Below are positions 1 to 5,335 of a stretch of DNA of 5,335 nucleotides, one piece after another. Each line of letters starts with the position of its first letter. Position 1 is the first letter of the stretch. Made by a program: the position numbers and the translations under genes. Under the pieces are notes generated by a model. That model was not told the origin of the DNA and did not search any database. It saw only the letters and a list, made by a program, of their open reading frames with translations. Source of the stretch: Actinomycetota bacterium (GTDB taxonomy: Bacteria; Actinomycetota; Acidimicrobiia; Acidimicrobiales; Ilumatobacteraceae); assembly GCA_005787025.1 (NCBI GenBank), contig SYCH01000034.1:1-5335 (forward strand), read 5' to 3'.

Positions 1-1523
1 ATCGGGCCACCGTCGACAGCCTCGGGAGCCACGTGTCCGATGCAGAATCCCCACGTGCCACCGCTGAATCGACCGTCGGTGATCAGCGCGCAGTCAGCAC
101 CGCGACCGGCGCCCTTCAACGCGCCGGTGATGGCCAACATTTCGCGCATACCCGGGCCGGCCTTGGGGCCCTCGTAGCGAATGACGAGCACGGTGTTCGG
201 TTGGATCTCTCCGGCCATGATGGCGGCCATCGCCCCGTCTTCGCCGTCGAACACGCGGGCGGCGCCCTCGAAGAGACGCTGTTCGGCGGTGAGACCGGCC
301 ACCTTCACCACGCTTCCGAGCGGTGCCAGCGAACCACGCAGGACCAGGATGCCTCCCTCGGCGTTGATCGGTTGCGACAACGGGTGAACGACCACGCCAT
401 CGGGTGACGGTGGCGCGATGTCGGCCAGGTTCTCGGCCATGGTCTTGCCCGTGCAGGTGAGCACGTCGCCGTGCAACAACCCGGCATCGAGCAGATGCTT
501 CAACACCACCGGCACTCCCCCGACCCGATGCAGATCGGTCATGTGGTACTTGCCACCCGGCTTCATGTCGGCGATGTGGGGAACCTTGGCCGCGATGCGG
601 TTGAAGTCCTCCAACTCCAACGGCACGCCGGCCTCGGCGGCGATGGCCAACAGGTGCAGAACGGCGTTCGTGCTTCCACCCAAGGCGTTGGTGATGGCGA
701 TGGCGTTCTCGAAGGCCTTCTTGGTGAGGATGTCGCGCGGGCGAAGTCCGAGACGCAACATGTTCACGACCGCCTCACCAGCCAGCCGCGCGTCGTCCTC
801 ACGACTGCGATCGACCGCCGGTGCCGAGGCGGAACCGGGCAATGACAAACCGAGCGCTTCACCGATGGACGACATGGTGTTGGCGGTGAACATTCCACCG
901 CACGCGCCCTCGCCCGGACACGCCGCCTTCTCGATCGCGGTCAGTTCCTCGGTCGTGATGGTTCCGGCCGCACAGGCGCCGATGGCCTCGAACACCGTCG
1001 TGATGTCGATGTTCTTCCCGTCGTGCCGGCCGGGCAAGGTGGAGCCGTTGTAGACGAACACCGCGGGCAGGTTCAGGCGGGCGATGGCCATCATCATTCC
1101 TGGCATGCTCTTGTCGCAGCCGCCCGTGGCCACCAGACCATCGAGACGCTCGGCGTGCATCACCGCTTCCACCGAATCGCAGATGACCTCGCGACTCACC
1201 AGTGAGGCGCGCATGCCCTCGTGACCCATGGAGATTCCGTCGCTCACGGTGATGGTGCCGAACTCCAGCGGCACGCCCCCGGCGGCGCGAACACCGATCT
1301 TGGCCGCCTCGGTGAGCCGACGGATCGACATGTTGCAGGGCGTGATCTCGTTCCACGACGAGGCCACACCGACCTGGGGCTTGTCCCAGTCGTCGTCGGT
1401 CAGGCCCACGGCGCGCAACATGGCCCGCGAGGCCGCCTTCTGAATGCCGTCGGTGACGTCACGGCTACGGGGCTTGACGTCGACCGGGGTTCCGGTGGGA
1501 CCAGCGGAGGGTTGAGAGGCCAT
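1..1523 (-). CDS. ilvD: dihydroxy-acid dehydratase, partial (C-terminus beyond left edge)
   Basis: This enzyme dehydrates 2,3-dihydroxy-isovalerate and 2,3-dihydroxy-3-methylvalerate to the 2-keto acids, a late step of valine, isoleucine and leucine synthesis in the cytoplasm. I translated 507 codons on the minus strand, open to the window edge. IlvD/Edd family landmarks appear in order: TPCNMS with Cys63, [13 protein letters not shown] (about 93-105), GGCDKSMPG with Cys136 and Lys138, [12 protein letters not shown] with Cys208, GGSTN (about 282-286), and GRFSGGT (about 484-490) with the likely catalytic base Ser487. By family knowledge the three cysteines ligate the Fe-S cluster, and the CDK lysine is the carbamylated Mg ligand. 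Roughly 50-65 residues should be missing, since short-form members are about 560-570 aa. The ATG at 1523-1521 is the earliest possible start because an in-frame TAA lies at 1535-1533. No convincing Shine-Dalgarno precedes it. The gene is divergent from the iron-transport operon and shares its control region. Confidence 0.96.
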   Translation of the reverse strand, partial: MASQPSAGPTGTPVDVKPRSRDVTDGIQKAASRAMLRAVGLTDDDWDKPQVGVASSWNEITPCNMSIRRLTEAAKIGVRAAGGVPLEFGTITVSDGISMGHEGMRASLVSREVICDSVEAVMHAERLDGLVATGGCDKSMPGMMMAIARLNLPAVFVYNGSTLPGRHDGKNIDITTVFEAIGACAAGTITTEELTAIEKAACPGEGACGGMFTANTMSSIGEALGLSLPGSASAPAVDRSREDDARLAGEAVVNMLRLGLRPRDILTKKAFENAIAITNALGGSTNAVLHLLAIAAEAGVPLELEDFNRIAAKVPHIADMKPGGKYHMTDLHRVGGVPVVLKHLLDAGLLHGDVLTCTGKTMAENLADIAPPSPDGVVVHPLSQPINAEGGILVLRGSLAPLGSVVKVAGLTAEQRLFEGAARVFDGEDGAMAAIMAGEIQPNTVLVIRYEGPKAGPGMREMLAITGALKGAGRGADCALITDGRFSGGTWGFCIGHVAPEAVDGGP

Positions 1524-1565
1524 ATCCGCAGGTTATTGGTCAAGAGGCACGGCGGAGAAGAAAAG

Positions 1566-1585
1566 TTGTTAGGTATGCCTAACAA
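1566..1585. promoter_or_regulatory. DtxR/MntR-family-like operator, site 1 (perfect 8-bp arms)
   Basis: The sequence is a palindrome with arms TTGTTAGG and CCTAACAA around a 4-bp centre (TATG); all 8 arm positions pair. The core TTAGG-N4-CCTAA (1569-1582) is contained in the recalled DtxR consensus (TTAGGTTAGCCTAACCTAA), and over 19 bp the site matches 13 positions. Such sites bind Fe2+- or Mn2+-loaded repressors (DtxR, IdeR, MntR/SirR). Placement in front of a ferric-iron importer supports an iron-responsive reading. The regulator is not in the window, so its identity is inference. Confidence 0.75.
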
Positions 1586-1605
1586 TTGTTAGGCTCCCCT
1601 AACAG
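1586..1605. promoter_or_regulatory. DtxR/MntR-family-like operator, site 2 (7 of 8 arm positions paired)
   Basis: This second copy directly abuts the first, with arms TTGTTAGG and CCTAACAG around CTCC. Only the outermost base pair fails to match. The TTAGG and CCTAA blocks (1589-1593 and 1598-1602) equal those of site 1, while the 4-bp centre differs, so the arms rather than the centres look conserved. The centres are 20 bp apart, about two helical turns, so two repressor dimers could sit on the same DNA face. The site ends 52 bp before the lipoprotein start codon. Confidence 0.72.
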
Positions 1606-1647
1606 AGGACGAATTCCCCTCGCAACGTTCGTCGCCCGACTCGCAGC

Positions 1648-1652
1648 AAGGA
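1648..1652 (+). promoter_or_regulatory. Shine-Dalgarno site of the binding-protein gene
   Basis: AAGGA lies 5 nt before the ATG at 1658. It is the only clear ribosome binding site in the window. It decides the start against the longer in-frame reading from TTG at 1586, which would translate operator site 2 and place 24 residues ahead of the lipoprotein signal peptide. Confidence 0.75.
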
Positions 1653-1657
1653 CCACC

Positions 1658-2746
1658 ATGAGAATTTGCCCGCCGCGCACGTCCCTCGCGATCCTGGTGA
1701 GCCTCACCCTCGTCGGCCCGCTCGCCGCATGCGGTGGCGGCGATTCGTCGACATCGGACGGCACGGTCGCCCCCGCCACCACCAACACCGATGACACGAA
1801 TCCATGCGACGCAGTGAACGGATCACTGACCGTGTACTCCGGTCGTAGCGAGAAGTTGGTCGCCGATCTGTACGCCCAATTCACCAGCGAGACCGGGGTG
1901 ACCATCGAAGCTCGCTACGGCGACAGCGGTGAGTTGGCCGGCCAGATTCTGACGGAAGACTCGGCCACCCCCGCCGATGTGTTCTTCTCCCAGGATGCCG
2001 GTGCACTGGGAGCGGTGTCACAGTCCGGACTGTTCGACGAACTTCCGGCCGGCACTCTCGAGCGCGTGGCCAGCGAGTTCCGCTCCGTCACGAACGACTG
2101 GGTGGGTGCCAGTGGTCGCGTGCGCGTGATCGTGTACAACCCCGAACTGGCTCCGACGCCGCCGACATCGGTCGACGAATTGCTCGACCCGTCATGGAAG
2201 GGCCGGATCGGTTTCGCCCCCACCAACGCATCGTGGCAATCGTTCGTCACCGCGCTTCGCGTGTCTCGTGGCGAGGATGCGGCTCGCAATTGGTTGGAGG
2301 ACTTCGCCGCCAACGAGCCGGTGGCCTTCGAGAAGAACGCCGCCGTGCGTGACGCGGTGAACGCCGGCGAGGTGTCCCTCGGGCTCGTGAACCACTACTA
2401 CCTGTTCGAGAAGATCGCCGCTGAGGGCGCCGACGTCGTGGTGGCCGAGAACCAGTACCTGCCCGGTGACATCGGTGGACTCGTCAACGTCGCCGGCGCG
2501 GGTGTTCTCGGCAACTCCGACAACGTCGACGCGGCGCAAGGTTTCGTGTCCTACCTCGTCTCCGATGCCGGCCAGGAGTACTTCGTCGCGAAGTCGTTCG
2601 AGTATCCGCTCGTCGAAGGCATTGCTCCAGCCGACGGGCAACCCGATTTCGACGAGCTGGATCCCCCGACCATCGATCTGTCGGACCTCTCCTCGATCGC
2701 CGAGACGCAGGAACTGTTGGCCGACGTCGGACTACTCACGCTCTGA
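1658..2746 (+). CDS. fbpA: ferric-iron ABC transporter substrate-binding lipoprotein (FbpA/FutA type)
   Basis: This 362-aa protein would be anchored outside the membrane, bind Fe3+ and deliver it to the permease encoded next. The N-terminus is a lipoprotein signal peptide: Arg residues at 2 and 7, a hydrophobic stretch (about 9-22), and lipobox LAAC with Cys25 as the lipidated residue. A flexible Gly/Ser/Thr/Asp-rich linker follows to about residue 50. The mature domain matches ferric-binding proteins: LTVYSGRSEKL (57-67), GELAGQI (91-97), TPADVFFSQDAGALG (104-118), SGRVRVIVYNPE (152-163), SWKGRIGFAPTN (179-190) and VNHYYLFE (244-251). The Tyr247-Tyr248 pair corresponds to the iron-binding tyrosines of FbpA. 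The N-terminal histidine ligand of Haemophilus FbpA seems replaced by Ser64, and Glu92 is one position from the usual glutamate. The start at 1658 has a good SD. Substrate could be another metal or a ferric chelate, but iron is favoured by family and operators. Confidence 0.93.
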   Translation: MRICPPRTSLAILVSLTLVGPLAACGGGDSSTSDGTVAPATTNTDDTNPCDAVNGSLTVYSGRSEKLVADLYAQFTSETGVTIEARYGDSGELAGQILTEDSATPADVFFSQDAGALGAVSQSGLFDELPAGTLERVASEFRSVTNDWVGASGRVRVIVYNPELAPTPPTSVDELLDPSWKGRIGFAPTNASWQSFVTALRVSRGEDAARNWLEDFAANEPVAFEKNAAVRDAVNAGEVSLGLVNHYYLFEKIAAEGADVVVAENQYLPGDIGGLVNVAGAGVLGNSDNVDAAQGFVSYLVSDAGQEYFVAKSFEYPLVEGIAPADGQPDFDELDPPTIDLSDLSSIAETQELLADVGLLTL

Positions 2747-2761
2747 CGGCACACTGCTTCC

Positions 2762-4285
2762 GTGTCATTACTCCGAGGATCGCCCTGGCGCTCGAAACTG
2801 CCGGCACCGTTGGTCATTCCCGCGGTGCTGGCGGCCTTGGCGTCGCTCGCGCCTCTCGCTTATCTGGTCGATGTCGCCTTCGATCGCGGTGCGGTTTATC
2901 TCTGGGACGAACTCTGGCAACGACGCACCCTCGATCTGGTGGTGCGAAGCGGATTCCTGGCCGCCTGTGTGACCATCGCGAGCGTCCTCATCTCGATACC
3001 CCTCGCCTGGGCCGTGATCCGCAGCGATTTGCGCGGTCGTCGATGGTGGCGCGTCGCATTGGCGCTTCCACTGGCGATTCCGAGTTATCTCGCGGCCTTC
3101 GCCTGGATCAGTTGGGAGTCGTCCTTGGCCGGATTCTGGGGTGCGTTCCTGGTTCTGACCGCCGTGTCGTACCCGTACGTCTACCTACCCCTCACCGCGG
3201 CATTCGGTCGACTGGATCAATCGCTCGACGAGATCGCCACGATTCACGGCAAGGGTTCGGTGCCCCGCTTGATCGTGTTGGCCGCCCGCCAATGCCGGGG
3301 CACCATCGCCGCCGGGTCACTGTTGGTCGCGCTCTACGTTCTCAGCGACTTCGGGGCCGTGGCCACCATGCGTTACGACGCGTTCACCTGGGTGATCTAC
3401 GGCGCGTATCGAGCGGGCTTCAACCCCACTCGTGCGGCCGTGCTGGCGGTGGTGTTGGTGCTGATCGCGTTGATGTTGGTGGCCGCCGAAGCGGTGGCCC
3501 GCGGACGCGTGGTCTCCACCATGACCCCGCGCGCCGTCGCGAAGCCACGCCCCATCCGACTTCGATCCCTGGCCGTCTGGTTCCATGCGGTCATCGTCAC
3601 CTTGGTCGGGCTCGCCGTGCTGTTCCCCATCTGGCGCATCCTCGTGTGGGTGTCGGCACACGGTGCCGAGGATGGCCTCGGCGACGTCGCCTCGGCTTTG
3701 TGGGGTTCGGTCCGCTACTCACTCGTGGCCGCCTGCATCACGGTGCTCGTCGCTCTGCCGATCGGACTTCTGGTGGCGCGCTACCGAAGTCGCACCTCGT
3801 TGTTGCTCGACCGCGCCACGTACATCACCCACGCGTTGCCCGGCATCGTGGTGGCGATCTCCATGGTCTTCATCGGAGTTCGATTCCTCCGCCCGGTGTA
3901 CCTGGAATCACCACTCCTGGTGCTGGCCTACGTGGCGCTCTTCCTCCCGGTGGCCGTGGGTGGGGTCCGTTCGAGTGCCGAACAGATTCCCCTTGGCCTG
4001 GACGACGTCGCGCGTTCACTCGGCAGCGGGCCGATGTCGGTGATCCGCCGCGTCAATCTTCCACTCATCGCCCCGGGAATCGCGTCGGCCACCGCACTCG
4101 TCACGCTGGCGGCGATGAAGGAATTACCGGTCACCATGCTGCTTCGCCCCACGGGCACCGAAACCTTGGCAACGCGTCTGTGGACCCACACGTCGGTGTC
4201 GGATTACGCCGCGGCCGGTCCGTACGCTTTGGCCATCATCATCTTCGTGGCGATCCCCACCGCCGTCGCCACCCTGGAACGTTGA
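2762..4285 (+). CDS. fbpB: ferric-iron ABC transporter permease, two fused membrane domains (FbpB/SfuB type)
   Basis: This 507-aa inner-membrane protein forms the transport channel. It has many hydrophobic segments (for example about 17-38, 64-86, 98-117, 126-147, 182-200, 225-243, 273-297, 319-339, 357-375, 384-400, 437-456 and 485-504), consistent with two six-helix halves. Each half has an EAA-type cytoplasmic loop that contacts the ATPase: a degenerate one at 156-175 (DEIATIHGKG, lacking the usual Leu-Pro end) and a canonical one at 414-434 (DDVARSLGSG followed by NLP). Length and fused layout match FbpB/HitB/SfuB. ThiP of thiamine transporters is similarly built, but the upstream binding protein favours iron. 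The GTG at 2762 is the first start after an in-frame TGA (2744-2746) that ends the binding-protein gene, and later starts would cut into the first helix. There is no SD, so translation is probably coupled to the gene upstream, 15 bp away. Confidence 0.93.
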   Translation: MSLLRGSPWRSKLPAPLVIPAVLAALASLAPLAYLVDVAFDRGAVYLWDELWQRRTLDLVVRSGFLAACVTIASVLISIPLAWAVIRSDLRGRRWWRVALALPLAIPSYLAAFAWISWESSLAGFWGAFLVLTAVSYPYVYLPLTAAFGRLDQSLDEIATIHGKGSVPRLIVLAARQCRGTIAAGSLLVALYVLSDFGAVATMRYDAFTWVIYGAYRAGFNPTRAAVLAVVLVLIALMLVAAEAVARGRVVSTMTPRAVAKPRPIRLRSLAVWFHAVIVTLVGLAVLFPIWRILVWVSAHGAEDGLGDVASALWGSVRYSLVAACITVLVALPIGLLVARYRSRTSLLLDRATYITHALPGIVVAISMVFIGVRFLRPVYLESPLLVLAYVALFLPVAVGGVRSSAEQIPLGLDDVARSLGSGPMSVIRRVNLPLIAPGIASATALVTLAAMKELPVTMLLRPTGTETLATRLWTHTSVSDYAAAGPYALAIIIFVAIPTAVATLER

Positions 4286-4295
4286 CCAAAATCGC

Positions 4296-5309
4296 ATGAA
4301 CACGACTCCCATCCTGCGCCTCACCGACGTGTCGAAATCGTTCGATTCCACGGCGGTTCTCTCGGGTGTCTCCTTCGACGCACCGAGCGGCAGTGTCACC
4401 GCCGTTCTCGGTCCGTCCGGACAGGGCAAGACGACTCTCCTGCGTCTCATCGCGGGCTTCGAGCGCGTCGGCGCCGGCCGCATCGAGATCGACGGCGAGG
4501 TGGTCGGCTCGTCCGACGTCCACGTGCGACCCGACCGGCGCGGTGTCGGCATCGTGCCCCAGGAGGGTGCGCTGTTCCCCCACCTCGACGTGGCGGGCAA
4601 CGTCGGCTACGGCTTGCCCAAGGGCAGTCGTGATCGCATCGACGAGATGATCCACCTGGTCGGGCTGTCCGGCATGGGTTCGCGTCGACCCTCGGAGATC
4701 TCGGGCGGTCAGCAACAACGGGTGGCTCTGGCCCGCGCCCTGGCACCGGCCCCGCACCTGGTGCTGCTCGACGAACCGGTCTCGGCTCTCGATGCCGGAT
4801 TACGCGCCGGCATTCGCGACGAGGTGATCGGCATCCTTCGCGCCGCCGGCACCACCACGCTTCTGGTCACCCACGATCAAGAGGAGGCAATGTCGATCGC
4901 CGATCACGTCGTCGTTCTGCTCGGCGGCGTGGTGGCCCAGCAAGGGGCTCCCACCGACATCTACGAGCGCCCGGCGTCGGTGGAGGTGGCGAGATTCATC
5001 GGCGACGCGAACCTCCTCGTGGCTCGCTCCGACGGCAACTCGATCACCCACGTGCTCGGGAGACAAGATTGCGACATCGCCGCCGGACCGGCGACCGTTC
5101 TGATTCGACCCGAGCAACTGGGCGTGTCGAGCGACGGAGTGCCCGGTGTCGTCGAACGACGCGCGTACTACGGGCACGACGGCACCATCGGCGTGCGACT
5201 CGAGAACGGCGAATTCGTGTCGGTGCGGGTGAGCGTCGACGAACTGGCACCGGTGGGAGCCCTGATCAACGTGGCCATGCGCGGGCGCGCGACCGTTTTC
5301 GCGGGCTGA
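4296..5309 (+). CDS. fbpC: ferric-iron ABC transporter ATP-binding protein with C-terminal TOBE-like region (FbpC type)
   Basis: This 337-aa cytoplasmic ATPase powers the importer. Motifs in order: likely A-loop aromatic Phe16, Walker A GPSGQGKT (39-46, Lys45), Q-loop Gln89 in VPQEGALFPHL, signature ISGGQQQR (135-142), Walker B LVLLDEP (155-161) with catalytic Glu160, D-loop SALD (163-166), and switch His193 in LVTHDQEEA. All catalytic residues are present. The segment GAPTDIYERPAS (217-228) and FIGDANLL lead into a TOBE-like C-terminal region (about 240-337) containing VLIRPEQLGV. This is the layout of the FbpC/PotA/CysA importer class, of near-usual length. Walker A has Gln where most relatives have Cys or Ser. 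The ATG at 4296 follows the permease stop by 10 bp, with no clear SD. The family alone does not fix the substrate; iron is taken from the neighbours. Confidence 0.94.
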   Translation: MNTTPILRLTDVSKSFDSTAVLSGVSFDAPSGSVTAVLGPSGQGKTTLLRLIAGFERVGAGRIEIDGEVVGSSDVHVRPDRRGVGIVPQEGALFPHLDVAGNVGYGLPKGSRDRIDEMIHLVGLSGMGSRRPSEISGGQQQRVALARALAPAPHLVLLDEPVSALDAGLRAGIRDEVIGILRAAGTTTLLVTHDQEEAMSIADHVVVLLGGVVAQQGAPTDIYERPASVEVARFIGDANLLVARSDGNSITHVLGRQDCDIAAGPATVLIRPEQLGVSSDGVPGVVERRAYYGHDGTIGVRLENGEFVSVRVSVDELAPVGALINVAMRGRATVFAG

Positions 5310-5317
5310 GCCCCGAC

Positions 5318-5335
5318 CTACTTCTTGCGGCCGAA
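5318..5335 (-). CDS. possible C-terminal end of a convergent gene (tail FGRKK)
   Basis: Read on the minus strand, the last 18 bases give Phe-Gly-Arg-Lys-Lys followed by TAG (5320-5318). A basic tail directly before a stop is plausible for a convergent gene entering from the right, ending 8 bp past the ATPase stop. Six codons cannot identify a protein, and the reading could be chance. No hairpin terminator is visible between the two stops. Confidence 0.35.
   Translation of the reverse strand, partial: FGRKK

Larger units (their letters stand above)
1524..1657. other. divergent intergenic control region (ilvD / iron ABC operon)
   Basis: This 134-bp stretch separates two divergently transcribed units and must hold both promoters. 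Its middle is distinctly AT-richer than the genes on either side (about 1557-1592). A possible plus-strand promoter is TTGTTA (1566-1571), an 18-bp gap, then TAGGCT (1590-1595); both elements would lie inside the palindromic operators. On the minus strand TTGTTA also occurs (complement of 1580-1585), but I see no well-placed -10 partner. These promoter guesses are weak. The control role of the region itself is well supported by the gene layout. Confidence 0.6.

Noticed and set aside
418..1053. Plus-strand open frame (211 codons) antisense to ilvD
   Set aside because: The opposite strand carries continuous IlvD motifs through this whole stretch. The antisense product shows no domain and has no promoter or SD support.
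859..1356. Minus-strand open frame (165 codons) in another frame inside ilvD
   Set aside because: It is an Arg/His/Gly-rich off-frame shadow of ilvD with no domain.
1566..1605. Palindromes as a rho-independent terminator or attachment site
   Set aside because: The 4-bp loops and T-rich arms could fold, but the site lies between two divergent gene starts where no transcript ends, and no T-run follows. The near-duplicate operator reading explains both copies better.
1586..1657. Longer N-terminus for the binding protein from TTG at 1586
   Set aside because: The extension would encode operator site 2, has no SD, and puts 24 residues before a textbook lipoprotein signal. The ATG at 1658 has AAGGA at good spacing.
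3043..4299. Long plus-strand open frame (418 codons) overlapping the permease gene
   Set aside because: Its translation is rich in Arg, Gly and His with no recognisable domain, as expected for an off-frame reading of GC-rich DNA. The permease frame has coherent membrane segments and EAA loops.
4124..4757. Minus-strand open frames opposite the permease end and the ATPase start
   Set aside because: They overlap the conserved Walker A and signature regions of the ATPase on the other strand and have low-complexity basic composition.
1..5335. CRISPR array, tRNA/rRNA gene, insertion sequence, toxin-antitoxin or defence system
   Set aside because: I saw no spaced repeats, cloverleaf RNA, transposase motifs, or small gene pairs. 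Coding genes fill nearly the whole window and belong to well-known metabolic and transport families.

Overview
The window is GC-rich with dense protein-coding DNA and strong G/C preference at third codon positions. It looks like an actinobacterial chromosome. An Acidimicrobiia-type lineage is possible, but that is an impression from codon style and protein flavour, not a demonstrated placement. Nothing suggests a mobile element, phage, CRISPR array or RNA gene.

Layout. Positions 1-1523 on the minus strand hold most of ilvD (dihydroxy-acid dehydratase), whose C-terminus lies off the left edge. A 134-bp divergent intergenic region follows (1524-1657). It contains the most notable element of the window: two abutting 20-bp palindromes at 1566-1585 and 1586-1605. 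Each has a TTAGG-N4-CCTAA core, closely resembling operators of the DtxR/IdeR/MntR family of metal-dependent repressors. To the right is a plus-strand three-gene operon for a ferric-iron ABC importer: a lipoprotein substrate-binding protein (1658-2746), a fused two-domain permease (2762-4285) and an ATPase with a C-terminal TOBE-like region (4296-5309). The last 18 bases can be read as the C-terminal tail and stop codon of a convergent minus-strand gene (5318-5335).

How the parts work together (inference). The lipoprotein would capture Fe3+ outside the membrane, the 12-helix permease would move it inward, and the ATPase would power transport. The operator pair upstream should let an iron-sensing repressor shut the operon off when iron is plentiful. 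The same operators lie 42 bp upstream of ilvD, which encodes an iron-sulfur enzyme of branched-chain amino acid synthesis. The control region could therefore link iron supply to an iron-using enzyme. The protein families are well known; the regulatory arrangement is what deserves a second look.
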